Assembly: GCA_902585365.1 (NCBI GenBank)
Contig: CACIDF010000002.1
Coordinates: 1 to 64,000 of the forward strand
DNA: 64,000 nt
Direction: 5' to 3'
Source of the DNA: an uncultured Pelagibacteraceae bacterium
Lineage (GTDB): Bacteria > Pseudomonadota > Alphaproteobacteria > Pelagibacterales > Pelagibacteraceae
Shown here: in pieces, positions 8,664 through 17,759 of the stretch
Layout of the letters: every line of letters begins with the position of its first letter
Position numbering within the stretch: the stretch's first letter is position 1
Notes under the pieces: model-generated
What the model was told of the DNA's origin: nothing
The model's database searches: none
What the model saw: only the letters and a program-made list of their open reading frames with translations
Position numbers and translations under genes: made by a program

Positions 8664-10343
8664 TTGATCGTGAATAAAATTTCTACAGAAGAATTATTTA
8701 AAATTGCTTATAATCATTTACTAAACAAAAATTACTCTAAATCGATTGAACTATTTAATAAGATCCTAACTCATTTTCCAGAAAATTTATCTGTTTTAAG
8801 AAATTTACTGCACGCGTATGCTTTTTCTGGAGACTTTCACAACGCAGAAAATACGATCAAAAAAGTTTTAAGATTAAATGAAAAAGAGCCTTATGTTTAT
8901 CAATTTTATGCATCAATTTTGAAAAACCAGGACAAAATTGATGAGATGATTAATCTAATTGAAGAGGGTTTAAGCAAAAATTTAATGAATCCCAAGTGGA
9001 AATACCAAAAAGAATTATTGTTTCCAGTAGTTGTAAAGGATAACGATGAAATTGATAAATATAGAACAAAAATAAGTAAATGTTATGACCAAATTTTAGA
9101 AAATAGCGAACAACTAGATTATGATAATGATCAGATAATACAGACACCTCACTATGAGTCATCTTATAATCAACATGATAATCTTGAACTAAATATCAAA
9201 AGTGTAAAGGCTTTAAGAAAAATTTATAGAGAATTAAATGAAAATTGTGTTGTTGAAAAAAAAGAAAATGAAAAAATAAAAATAGGTTTTATATCTGAAT
9301 TTTTTACTAATCATACAATTGGTAAATTATTTAAGAATATTATTTTCAGTCTAGACCAAACAAAATTTAATATTTTTATATTGCATTCTAAAAAAACAAA
9401 GGCCAGTAAACTTTTTAATGAATTTATTGAAAAAGAAAAAAATGGTTTTTTGAAAAATGTTAGACTTCCAGAAAAATTGGTTGATAAAATTAATTTTTTT
9501 AAAAAGGAAAAATTCAATATTTTATTTTATCCAGACATCGGTATGTCGGTTGAGATGTATTATTTGTCTCTAATCAGACTTGCCAAACACCAGATAATGT
9601 CATGGGGTCATCCTGAAACAACAGGTAGTGAAAGTATAGATTTTTTTCTATGTTCTAAAAGTTTAATTACAGATGAAACTTCAAAAAGCTACTCTGAAAA
9701 ACTATTGTTGATGGATCACTTGCCAATGATTTATGAATTTCCAAAAATTGAACAAAAGATAAATGATTCAGAATTATCTAAAAATAATATTTACTCCTGT
9801 CCGCAAACAATGTTTAAGTTTCATCCTGAATTTGATCATATTTTAGCTGAAATACTAAAAAAAGATAAAAAAGGTGTTTTATATTTAATTAAAGATAACA
9901 ATAAAATTTATTTCAATAAATTAATTGATCGTTTCAAGAAAATTAAATTTTTTGATCTGGATAGGGTTATTTTTCTTGATCCACTCAGTAGAGATAATTA
10001 TGTAAATCACTTAGGAACATCGTCTGTATTATTAGATCCATTATTTTTTGGCGCAGGTAACTCATTTCACGAATCTATGGTATATGGAACACCAACAGTT
10101 ACAATGCCAACTAAGTATATAAAATCTAGAATCGTTAGTGCTGCTTATATGCAGATGGAAATTGAGAAACCACCGATAGTTAAAAATAAAAATGAATATG
10201 TAGAATTAGCTATCGATATCGCAAATAGTGATAATTTATTAGAAACAAAAAAATACTATCAAAAGAAAGCTATTGAAAAACTATTCAACACTACAAAAGC
10301 TGGTGAGGAATTTAATCAAATACTTCTAAATTTATACCAATGA
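8664..10343 (+). CDS. TPR protein with O-GlcNAc transferase/SPINDLY-like glycosyltransferase domain
   Basis: Predicted protein O-glycosyltransferase-like enzyme. Residues about 10-120 are tetratricopeptide-like helices (KNYSKSIELFNKIL, FHNAENTIKKVLRL). From about residue 200 the sequence follows the GT41 fold: IGFISEFFTNHTIGKL keeps the first His-bearing loop, then SWGHPETTGSES replaces the usual GYPGTSG loop, and DPLFFGAGNSFHES with GTPTVTMP form the nucleotide-sugar end. Rather divergent from classic OGT, nearer the HMW1C/SPINDLY type. No ATG fits: the start is TTG at 8664 or GTG two codons on. Its end overlaps convergent folD by 12 bases. A paralogue lies at 15269-17248. Confidence 0.78.
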   Translation: MIVNKISTEELFKIAYNHLLNKNYSKSIELFNKILTHFPENLSVLRNLLHAYAFSGDFHNAENTIKKVLRLNEKEPYVYQFYASILKNQDKIDEMINLIEEGLSKNLMNPKWKYQKELLFPVVVKDNDEIDKYRTKISKCYDQILENSEQLDYDNDQIIQTPHYESSYNQHDNLELNIKSVKALRKIYRELNENCVVEKKENEKIKIGFISEFFTNHTIGKLFKNIIFSLDQTKFNIFILHSKKTKASKLFNEFIEKEKNGFLKNVRLPEKLVDKINFFKKEKFNILFYPDIGMSVEMYYLSLIRLAKHQIMSWGHPETTGSESIDFFLCSKSLITDETSKSYSEKLLLMDHLPMIYEFPKIEQKINDSELSKNNIYSCPQTMFKFHPEFDHILAEILKKDKKGVLYLIKDNNKIYFNKLIDRFKKIKFFDLDRVIFLDPLSRDNYVNHLGTSSVLLDPLFFGAGNSFHESMVYGTPTVTMPTKYIKSRIVSAAYMQMEIEKPPIVKNKNEYVELAIDIANSDNLLETKKYYQKKAIEKLFNTTKAGEEFNQILLNLYQ

Positions 10344-11177
10344 TCTTTTAAAACACTCTATTGTATTTTTTAATAAACAAGCAATAGTCATTGGTCCAAC
10401 TCCACCTGGGACTGGGGTTATTGCTTTTGCAAATTTTGAAACTTCATCGAAATCAACATCACCAACTATTCCTTCTTCAGTTTTATTAATACCAACATCG
10501 ATTACTATAGATCCTTTCTTAATCCAGTCACCTTTAACAAGTTTTGGAATTCCTACTGCAACTACTAAAATGTCTGCTTTTAAGCATTCTTCTTTTAAAT
10601 TTTTTGTTTTTGAATGAGCAATTGTCACTGTACAGTTTTCCTTTAGTAAAAGTTGAGTCATTGGTTTTCCATTTAAATTGGATCTACCTAAAACAACTGC
10701 TTTTTTTCCATTTAAATTTGGCTCTATTTTTTTAATCAACAAATGACATCCTAGTGGTGTACAAGGAACCGAACTTTCATACCCAGACGACAAATTTCCT
10801 ACATTGTTAGGATGAAAACCATCTACATCTTTGTTTGGATCGATTGCATCTATAATTTTTTTGTTATTAATGTGTTTTGGAAGTGGCAACTGTACCAAAA
10901 TGCCAGAAACATTTTCATCTTTATTAAGTTCACTAATCTTTTCTAAAACAGTTTTTTCATCTACTGTATCGGGATACTTAATAATTTCTGATTTAAGACC
11001 AATTTCTATTGCTGATTTTTCTTTATTACGTACATAAATTTTGCTTGGAGCATATTCACCTATAAGTATTACAGTTAAGCCTGGAACTCTATTAAATTTT
11101 TTTTTTAGATTATCTACTTCATTTTTTAAATTTGATCTTAAATCCACAGCAATTTTTTTTCCGTCTATTATAGTCAT
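10332..11177 (-). CDS. folD: Methylenetetrahydrofolate dehydrogenase/cyclohydrolase
   Basis: Bifunctional enzyme interconverting 5,10-methylene-THF and 10-formyl-THF for purine and formyl-methionine synthesis. Length 281 is typical. Landmarks are YVRNKEKSA with the catalytic Lys near residue 54, GILVQLPLPKHI, DPNKDVDGFHPNNVG, PCTPLG, the NADP-binding VVLGRSNLNGKPM, and the C-terminal TPVPGGVGPMTIACLL. It is the last gene of the run hemC-hemD-mscS-yggT-folD, six bases after yggT. In SAR11 such one-carbon enzymes are central because methyl compounds are oxidised through folate. Confidence 0.97.
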   Translation of the reverse strand: MTIIDGKKIAVDLRSNLKNEVDNLKKKFNRVPGLTVILIGEYAPSKIYVRNKEKSAIEIGLKSEIIKYPDTVDEKTVLEKISELNKDENVSGILVQLPLPKHINNKKIIDAIDPNKDVDGFHPNNVGNLSSGYESSVPCTPLGCHLLIKKIEPNLNGKKAVVLGRSNLNGKPMTQLLLKENCTVTIAHSKTKNLKEECLKADILVVAVGIPKLVKGDWIKKGSIVIDVGINKTEEGIVGDVDFDEVSKFAKAITPVPGGVGPMTIACLLKNTIECFKRSLV

Positions 11178-11183
11178 TCTAAA

Positions 11184-11474
11184 TTAAAAAATTAATGGTG
11201 CTATATAAAGTTTCATACACATTTCTATAAACCATATCAACAAAAGAAGAATGACCGGGGATATATCGATAGCTCCCAGATTAGGCAGAAAACCTCTAAT
11301 CTTTCTTAAAAAAGGCTCTGTTAGTCTGTATGTAAAATCCAAAACTAAATAAACAAATCGATTTGTAGTATTTAAAATATTAAAAGCTACTAACCAGCTA
11401 ATTATTACGTTAGCAATAACAATATAAGAATATAATTTTAAGATTTGTAATGATAAGTAAAATAGAGCTATCAT
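11184..11474 (-). CDS. YggT family integral membrane protein
   Basis: Ninety-six residues with two hydrophobic spans (about 5-30 and 65-90) and the family's central motif, DFTYRLTEPFLRKIRGFLPN followed by a Leu/Gly-Ala-Ile-Asp-Ile-Ser-Pro turn (GAIDISPVILLLLIWF). YggT proteins are bacterial counterparts of plastid CCB3/YlmG and have been linked to membrane biogenesis and osmotic stress, but the mechanism is unsettled. Start codon overlaps the mscS-like gene upstream by 4 bases, a sensible pairing given the osmotic theme. A second YggT-like gene occurs at 22707. Confidence 0.9.
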   Translation of the reverse strand: MIALFYLSLQILKLYSYIVIANVIISWLVAFNILNTTNRFVYLVLDFTYRLTEPFLRKIRGFLPNLGAIDISPVILLLLIWFIEMCMKLYIAPLIF

Positions 11475-12556
11475 TTTTTTTCGACGTAGATAGATTGACT
11501 TGGAAAAGCAAAAGATGCTTTGTTTTTTTCAACTATCTGCTTTATTTCAATGGCTAATTTTTCTTTGACTTTCAGCCATTCATTCCAACTATTAGTTTTG
11601 GTGAAGCATCTTACATACATATCTATCGAGCTATCTGAAAATTTATCTACTCTAACTGCGATCCCTACTTTTTTATCGTAGTCATCATTTTCCGTAATAT
11701 GTTTTTCGATTTGGTCTCTTATATTTTTTAACTGATCAACCGTTGTGTCATATTGCAAAGTAATAATCCAACTTATGAGCCAATTAGTTGTTTGGCTTAC
11801 ATTAATAACAGCATTTTCTGCAAACTGAAAATTAGGAATTATAGCTAATGATTTATCAAACTTTCTAATAGTTGTTGATCTAAATCCTATTTTTTCGACA
11901 ATTCCTTCGATTGTGCCCTCTACTAATATCCAATCACCCATTTTAAATCTTTTTTCTACAAGAACTAAAATTCCAGATATCAAATTTTTAAATAAATCTT
12001 GGGCTCCAAGTGCAACAGCTACTCCAAATAGACCTAACCCAGCAATAATTGGTCCAATTTTTATTCCCCATAACTCTAAAACAGCGGCAGCACCTAAAAT
12101 AAATATTAGAATTTTTAAAGACTTAATTATCCATCCTATCAATTCTCTTGTAAGAATTTTATCTAATCCGCTTAAAATGTATGAAATTGGTTCAATTATT
12201 TGATGAATAATCCAAAATAATAAAATTGTAATTAAGGTTCTGTTTATTGTGTCTACAAAAGATCTGGTGTCCTCAGCAAACGTCATATAATAACTTGCAA
12301 AGAAAAAACCTAAAACTATAGGTAAAAAACGTGCCGGTCCTACCATAGCTTTTACAAAAGTGTCATCTAACTTGTTGGTTGTTCTTTTTGAAATAAGCTC
12401 CAGTTTTTTTATAATTAGTTTGCTAATTAAACCTCTAAAAATTAGAAATATTAAAAAAATTCCTAACCCGATTAATATCTGACCTATATCAATTCCTAAA
12501 ATTCCTTTATCCCAAACAGAAAGAAATAAATTTTTTAAATTAATAAAAACTTCCAT
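11471..12556 (-). CDS. Small-conductance mechanosensitive channel (MscS family)
   Basis: Inner-membrane channel that opens under membrane tension and releases solutes on osmotic downshock. 361 residues with about four membrane spans. The pore helix is rich in Gly/Ala, GLGLFGVAVALGAQDLFKNL near residues 170-190, followed by the conserved beta domain (FKMGDWILVEGTIEGIVEKIGFRST) and IPNFQFAENAVIN. The cytosolic cage domain extends to the end. Lies 3 bases after hemD and overlaps yggT by 4 bases in the heme-precursor operon. Confidence 0.94.
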   Translation of the reverse strand: MEVFINLKNLFLSVWDKGILGIDIGQILIGLGIFLIFLIFRGLISKLIIKKLELISKRTTNKLDDTFVKAMVGPARFLPIVLGFFFASYYMTFAEDTRSFVDTINRTLITILLFWIIHQIIEPISYILSGLDKILTRELIGWIIKSLKILIFILGAAAVLELWGIKIGPIIAGLGLFGVAVALGAQDLFKNLISGILVLVEKRFKMGDWILVEGTIEGIVEKIGFRSTTIRKFDKSLAIIPNFQFAENAVINVSQTTNWLISWIITLQYDTTVDQLKNIRDQIEKHITENDDYDKKVGIAVRVDKFSDSSIDMYVRCFTKTNSWNEWLKVKEKLAIEIKQIVEKNKASFAFPSQSIYVEKK

Positions 12557-12559
12557 ATT

Positions 12560-13258
12560 TTAAATTTTATATAATAAAAATTCCTCTTCACCAGGATTAA
12601 ATAAAAATATTTTTTTCCATTTTATCACATTTAAAATTGTTGATGTTTTTTCACCAATGCACATTAAGTTAGTATTCATCCAGTAGTCAACTAATTCATA
12701 TTTTTTAATTATTTTTAAAAAGCTTTTCGCACTATTTTCTGAATAAACATACACTAAATTTGGTATATCTATCTTTAAAGACTCTAAAAATGATAAATCT
12801 AAATTTTCGTTATGTTTTACAGTATAATTTATCAATCTCTCAACATTGTACCCTTCAGAAATTAACTCTTTGTCTAAGGGATATGACACAACATCTCCAC
12901 TCACATAAAGTATTTTGTTATCTTTTTCTGATAAATTTTGTTGTATAAGTTCTTTCAAATTTCTAACATTTCCATCAGCTGCAAATACATTTTGGAAACC
13001 ATAGGACCTTGCAGTTTTTTCTGTATATGAGCCAACACAAAAACATAAAATATTCTTATTAATATTCTTTAAATCTAAAAATCTAATTGCATTAGAACTA
13101 GTAAAAATGATTGCGTTATGATTATAAATTTTTGTTTCATTATAATCTGATTTTCTAATCTCTAATAAGGGCAAGTTTGATACTTTAAATCCATTAGATT
13201 TAAATTTTTGAATTAAATCTTTTGAATCTTCTAATTGACGAGTTAATAAAATGTGCAT
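12560..13258 (-). CDS. hemD: Uroporphyrinogen-III synthase
   Basis: Closes hydroxymethylbilane to uroporphyrinogen III with inversion of ring D. HemD is poorly conserved; support comes from position directly after hemC (1 base gap) and family features: N-terminal LLTRQLEDS, the AIIFTSSNAIRFL segment near residue 50, FCVGSYTEKTARSYGF near 85, YVSGDVVS near 120 and a late YVYSENSAKSFL. Length 232 is normal. The later heme genes hemE, hemH and hemJ lie together at 45.1-47.5 kb. Confidence 0.85.
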   Translation of the reverse strand: MHILLTRQLEDSKDLIQKFKSNGFKVSNLPLLEIRKSDYNETKIYNHNAIIFTSSNAIRFLDLKNINKNILCFCVGSYTEKTARSYGFQNVFAADGNVRNLKELIQQNLSEKDNKILYVSGDVVSYPLDKELISEGYNVERLINYTVKHNENLDLSFLESLKIDIPNLVYVYSENSAKSFLKIIKKYELVDYWMNTNLMCIGEKTSTILNVIKWKKIFLFNPGEEEFLLYKI

Positions 13259-13259
13259 T

Positions 13260-14171
13260 TCAGTTTTTATAATTGCCTTGAGATATTTTTTTCAAATAAT
13301 TTCCAACAATTGATCCAATTTTTAATGCTTTCCCAATTGTATCAGAATATTCATAAAAATATCTAGACTTTCCATCAACAGAAAATAGCTCAGCTTTTAA
13401 AACTAGTTTTTTTTTTTTAAAGAATGAGTAAATGCCAACTGCTGTACTACAGTCACCTTTTAAAATTTTTAAAACTTGTCTCTCAGTCTTTGCTCTAATT
13501 TTAGTATTTTTGTCATTAACTTTTTCTAAAAGTCTATTAATTTTATTATCATTTTTTCTTGATTGTAGAGAAATTATACCTTGGCCTGCTGATGGGATAA
13601 TCTTGCTACAATTAAATTCCTGAGTAATAAATCTAGTCATCTTTAAAAACTTTAATCCCGCCTTAGCTAAAATGATCGCATCATATTTTTTTCCATAAGT
13701 TTTTTTTATTCTACTGTCAATATTTCCTCTTATAAGTTTGAATTTTAAATCAGGCCTCGCCCTTTTTAATTGAAATTCTCTCCTAAAAGAAGATGTACCA
13801 ATAACAGAATTTTTTTTTAACTTTTCAAAAGGTAACTTATTTTTACTTATTAACACTTCATTCGGAGAATTTCTTTTAAGAAATGTTTTTATAATCAGAC
13901 CTCGTGTCTGTTTATATGGAACATCTTTTAATGAGTGAACAGCTATATCAATTTTTTTTGAAATTAACTCTTTTTCAATATTTTTCACAAATTCTCCTTT
14001 GCCACCAATGTCAGAAGTTCTTCGGTCTAAAATTCTATCACCCTTTGTAACAATTTTTTTTAACTCAATTTTCCCATTATAAAATTTTTTAATTTTTCTT
14101 ATAGCAAGTTCAGCATATTTAATAGCTAATTTACTTCCTCGAGCTCCTATGATTATTTTTTTTTTATTCAT
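13260..14171 (-). CDS. hemC: Hydroxymethylbilane synthase (porphobilinogen deaminase)
   Basis: Polymerises four porphobilinogen units on a dipyrromethane cofactor. 303 residues. Seen are the N-terminal IGARGSKLA, VTKGDRILD, the AVHSLKDVP substrate-binding motif near residue 80, IGTSSFRREFQLKRARPDL, RGNIDSR, and the cofactor-bearing Cys in KGDCSTAVGIY near residue 240. First gene of the operon continuing through hemD, mscS, yggT and folD. Divergent from tsaD with 35 bases between the start codons. Confidence 0.96.
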   Translation of the reverse strand: MNKKKIIIGARGSKLAIKYAELAIRKIKKFYNGKIELKKIVTKGDRILDRRTSDIGGKGEFVKNIEKELISKKIDIAVHSLKDVPYKQTRGLIIKTFLKRNSPNEVLISKNKLPFEKLKKNSVIGTSSFRREFQLKRARPDLKFKLIRGNIDSRIKKTYGKKYDAIILAKAGLKFLKMTRFITQEFNCSKIIPSAGQGIISLQSRKNDNKINRLLEKVNDKNTKIRAKTERQVLKILKGDCSTAVGIYSFFKKKKLVLKAELFSVDGKSRYFYEYSDTIGKALKIGSIVGNYLKKISQGNYKN

Positions 14172-14206
14172 AATATTTAAATTTACCTATATTAATTAAA
14201 TTATTT

Positions 14207-15274
14207 ATGAAAAAAAAAATACTTATAATGGGTATAGAAACAAGCTGTGATGAGACTGCTGTTTCAATAATCCAAGATAATGGATCAAAACCACCAAAAA
14301 TATTAGCTAATATTGTATCTAGCCAAGAACAGGTTCATAAGAAATTTGGAGGAGTAGTGCCAGAGTTGGCTGCAAGAAGTCATTTAGAAAAAATTGAAAT
14401 GATTACAAAAAAGGCTCTAAAAAAAAGCAAAGTAAAATTAAATGATATAAACGCTATATCAGCAACAGCAGGACCTGGGTTAATCGTGTGTTTGTCTGTT
14501 GGTTTTAGTTTTGCAAAATCATTAGCTTTAGCTTTAAAAAAACCATTAATAGCTGTTAACCATTTAGAAGGTCATGCTTTAAGTCCAATGTTTGAAAATA
14601 AACTTAAGTATCCATATTTGCTTTTATTAATTTCAGGAGGTCATACTCAATTTCTAGTAGTCAAAGGTTTAGGTAAATACAAAAGAATAGGTACTACGAT
14701 TGATGATGCTCTTGGTGAAGCTTTCGACAAAACATCAAAAATGTTGGGCTTTGGATTTCCAGGAGGGCCTAAAATAGAAAAATATTCAAAAAAGGGAGAT
14801 CCAAAAAAATTTGATCTTCCTATGCCTATAATCAATAAAGGTGGTTGTAATTTGTCTTTCGCAGGATTAAAAACAGCGGTGTTACGAGCAAAAATTTTAT
14901 TAAAGACAAAAAAAGATAAATATGATTTAGCTGCTTCTTTTCAGGCTACAGTTTTAAAAATAATTTATAAAAAGACAAAAATAGCAATAGGGAAATTTCG
15001 AAAAATTTCAAAAGGCAAATCTTTAGTTATAGCCGGTGGTGTTGCATCTAATCAGGAGATTAGAAGAATAATAAAAAAAATTTGTTATGAGGAAAAATTT
15101 AAATCATATTTCCCTAAAATGAATTTATGTAGCGATAACGCTGCTATGATTGCAATCACTGGATTAAAAAAATTTAAAAAAAGGAAATTTGATAAATTGA
15201 ATTTTCCAGTAAGACCTAGGTGGCCATTGGATAGAAGAGCAAAATTTTTAAAAGGATCTGGTGTCAAATTATAG
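14207..15274 (+). CDS. tsaD: tRNA N6-threonylcarbamoyladenosine transferase subunit TsaD
   Basis: Transfers the threonylcarbamoyl group to A37 of ANN-decoding tRNAs, together with TsaB and TsaE, neither visible here. 355 residues. Conserved ASKHA-fold motifs: MGIETSCDETAVS, the metal-binding HLEGHALS near residue 120, LLLISGGHTQF, GTTIDDALGEAFDK, SFAGLKTAV, VIAGGVASNQ and the C-terminal CSDNAAMIA. The start follows 35 bases after the divergent hemC start. Its last 6 bases overlap the convergent TPR-glycosyltransferase gene. Confidence 0.97.
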   Translation: MKKKILIMGIETSCDETAVSIIQDNGSKPPKILANIVSSQEQVHKKFGGVVPELAARSHLEKIEMITKKALKKSKVKLNDINAISATAGPGLIVCLSVGFSFAKSLALALKKPLIAVNHLEGHALSPMFENKLKYPYLLLLISGGHTQFLVVKGLGKYKRIGTTIDDALGEAFDKTSKMLGFGFPGGPKIEKYSKKGDPKKFDLPMPIINKGGCNLSFAGLKTAVLRAKILLKTKKDKYDLAASFQATVLKIIYKKTKIAIGKFRKISKGKSLVIAGGVASNQEIRRIIKKICYEEKFKSYFPKMNLCSDNAAMIAITGLKKFKKRKFDKLNFPVRPRWPLDRRAKFLKGSGVKL

Positions 15275-17248
15275 ATAAACATCATCAGGATCTTGATTTT
15301 CGATATGTTTTTTTAAAACAATTTCATAAGCTTCTTCTAATTTTCTCGTGTATAATTCACTATTAAATAATGGGTTAGTATCCCTTGAAGTATTTAATTT
15401 GTCTTTTAAGTGTTTTAAATATTTTTCATCATTTGCTATTTTTAGAGCTTTTTCAATATATTCTTCATCTGAGTTAGTTATTAATTCATCTAAGCCACTA
15501 GTTCTCAATAAACTTGATGCTACTCGACTGTGAAATGATTTTCCTTTTTTTGTTAAAACTGGAACACCTGCCCAAATAGAATCACTACAAGTTGTGTGAG
15601 CGTTATATGGAAAAGTATCTAAAAATAAATCTGCAAATTTAATTCTTGCTAAATGTTTTTCTAAAGGTATAGACTCACTAAATATAATTCTTTCCGATTT
15701 GATATTTTTTTTCTCAAATTCTTCTTTTAGATTTTTTATAAAATTTTTATTTTTAGAAAGAAGCCATAGTATACTTTTTGGAGTTTGTTTTAAAATTTCG
15801 ACCCAAAGATTAAGGGCTTGCTTTAAAATCTTTTGATTTGAATTAAAGCAACAAAAAATAAATTTGTTCTCTGGTAAACCTAATTCTTTTTTAGTCAACT
15901 TAATATCGGATATTAAACGATCTTTTTCCGAAGGTTGGTAAGAATTTGGGAGAAAAATTATTTTTTCTGAGTAAAATTTTTTATCGTTTTCATCTATAAC
16001 AGTTTTGTCAGCAATTATATAATCCATTTTATCAGTTCCCGCCGTTCCAGGATAACCTAGAAAATTAATTTGAACTGGTGCACATTTATATAAGAAAATT
16101 TCCAGTCGATTTTCAAATCCACCGGTATGTCCCATTAAATCAATTGCAATATCTATTTTTAAATTTCTTGATAAATTTACAATTTCCTCGTTACTCATAT
16201 TTGCAATATCATGAAATTTGTCGAAAGCCTTTTTAAATCTTAAATAATAAATATCATCTTTTTTTTGTTTTTTGCCAAAATAAAAACCATGCAAATTAAA
16301 TTTTGATTTGTCATGTAGCTCTATTGTTTTTGATATTAAGTGACCAACGGGGTGATTTCTAAAGTCTGCTGAATAATATCCAATATTTATTTTTTCATTC
16401 TGTTTTACATTAGGAAATAAATGATTCTTATGTTCTCCCATTTTTTTAAAATTTACGAAAATTTCCGCTGATTTACTTTGCAATGAAGGTGAATCACAAA
16501 TATATGATATCATCAACGGGTCTGCTACTTGTTTTTCGCTTTTTACTTTATAAATAATTTCTTCAAAGTCTTCATCTATCTTGTGCCACTCACAATTCAT
16601 CAATTTATCAAAAACAATATTTCCTAAAACAAATGGATAATCAGGATCAATTAAATAAGCACTTTTATAAGAGTTTATTGCCTCAGTTTGTTTGTCCATT
16701 TGAGATAGAATTAACGCTTTTTCGTTATATAAATAAGCATTGTCAGGTGTTAAATTAATCATTTCATCTAAAAATTTTAAAGCATCATTTTTTTTATCCA
16801 TCACTTGTAAAAGATGTAACTTACTTTTTATAACTGGTAAAAAGTTAGGTTTAATTTTTAATGATTTATTTAAGTGAATTAGTGCATCTTTATAATTTTG
16901 AATTTTAAAATAAACATCACTAATTCCAAACAATGCTTCGAAATAATCTGGTTTAATCTCTAATGCTTTTTTAAAAAATTCAATAGCTTCGGTATGTTTG
17001 TTTAATTTTGAGTAAACGTTTCCTAAATTGTTTAATGCAAATATATAATCAGGCTTAATGATAATTGCTTTCTTCCAGAGTTTTATTGCGTCTTGATAAT
17101 CATTAAGATGGAACAAAATATAACCATGAATATTAATGAATTCAAAATTTTTATCTAATTTATTTTTGATATTATCACAAATAATCTTAGCTTCGATAAA
17201 GCTATTATCTTTAATTAATTCCAATATTTTTTTAATTTTATCTTTCAT
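15269..17248 (-). CDS. TPR protein with O-GlcNAc transferase (GT41) domain
   Basis: Predicted protein O-GlcNAc-type transferase. Residues about 1-200 contain several tetratricopeptide repeats, well seen in AIKLWKKAIIIKPDY, AIEFFKKALEIKPDYFEAL and ALIHLNKSLKIKPN. The catalytic half begins near residue 285 with IGYYSADFRNHPVGHL (conserved His), then DLMGHTGGFENR, INFLGYPGTAGTDKMDY, FCCFNSNQKI and DTFPYNAHTTCSDSIWAGVP, all strongly GT41-like. 659 residues. It sits between tsaD and the EVE gene on the opposite strand. Target proteins are unknown; surface or flagellin-like glycosylation is one possibility, but no such acceptor is nearby. Confidence 0.88.
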   Translation of the reverse strand: MKDKIKKILELIKDNSFIEAKIICDNIKNKLDKNFEFINIHGYILFHLNDYQDAIKLWKKAIIIKPDYIFALNNLGNVYSKLNKHTEAIEFFKKALEIKPDYFEALFGISDVYFKIQNYKDALIHLNKSLKIKPNFLPVIKSKLHLLQVMDKKNDALKFLDEMINLTPDNAYLYNEKALILSQMDKQTEAINSYKSAYLIDPDYPFVLGNIVFDKLMNCEWHKIDEDFEEIIYKVKSEKQVADPLMISYICDSPSLQSKSAEIFVNFKKMGEHKNHLFPNVKQNEKINIGYYSADFRNHPVGHLISKTIELHDKSKFNLHGFYFGKKQKKDDIYYLRFKKAFDKFHDIANMSNEEIVNLSRNLKIDIAIDLMGHTGGFENRLEIFLYKCAPVQINFLGYPGTAGTDKMDYIIADKTVIDENDKKFYSEKIIFLPNSYQPSEKDRLISDIKLTKKELGLPENKFIFCCFNSNQKILKQALNLWVEILKQTPKSILWLLSKNKNFIKNLKEEFEKKNIKSERIIFSESIPLEKHLARIKFADLFLDTFPYNAHTTCSDSIWAGVPVLTKKGKSFHSRVASSLLRTSGLDELITNSDEEYIEKALKIANDEKYLKHLKDKLNTSRDTNPLFNSELYTRKLEEAYEIVLKKHIENQDPDDVYL

Positions 17249-17336
17249 AAAATGAAATAGTAGTATTAGCTTATATTATATCAAAATGATTCAAATAAAT
17301 TTAGAAAAGTTATATAAACTATATTAGGTTGTTAAA

Positions 17337-17756
17337 ATGAAATATTGGTTGCTAAAATCAGAACCTGACGTTTGGTCTATTGATCAACAAATTAAAGCTG
17401 GGGCTAAAGGTGTGATTTGGGACGGAGTAAGAAATTATCAAGCGGCCAAAAATTTAAGAAATATGAAAACTGGTGATCTTTGTTTTTTTTATCATTCTAA
17501 TATAGGTAAAGAAATTGTCGGTATTGTAAAAGTTATAAAGGAAGCCTTTATTGACCCAACAGATAAAAAGAAAAAATTTGTTGCAGTGAGAGTTAAATTT
17601 AAAAGAAAATTAAAAAAACCAGTAAGTTTAGAAAATATAAAGAAAATTGAGCATCTAAATCAATTACCCCTTGTAAAACAAAGCAGATTATCAGTAATGC
17701 CTATTGACTCAAAAAGCTGGAAGATTTTAAATAATATGAGTAATATTAATAAATAA
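17337..17756 (+). CDS. EVE domain-containing protein
   Basis: Small PUA-like fold protein, 139 residues, consisting of one EVE domain. Characteristic residues are the opening YWLLKSEPDVWSI, WDGVRNYQA, GDLCFFYHSN and the late KQSRLSVMPI. EVE domains bind modified bases (5-methylcytosine or related) or RNA in some characterised cases; here the ligand is unknown. Followed after 3 bases by acetyl-CoA synthetase, so likely on the same transcript, and preceded by an 88-base divergent gap shared with the TPR-glycosyltransferase gene. Confidence 0.93.
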   Translation: MKYWLLKSEPDVWSIDQQIKAGAKGVIWDGVRNYQAAKNLRNMKTGDLCFFYHSNIGKEIVGIVKVIKEAFIDPTDKKKKFVAVRVKFKRKLKKPVSLENIKKIEHLNQLPLVKQSRLSVMPIDSKSWKILNNMSNINK

Positions 17757-17759
17757 ATT

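Noticed and set aside
10544-11037. Two plus-strand frames opposite folD
   Set aside because: Hydrophobic, Leu/Phe-rich shadows of a clear folD gene; no start signals.
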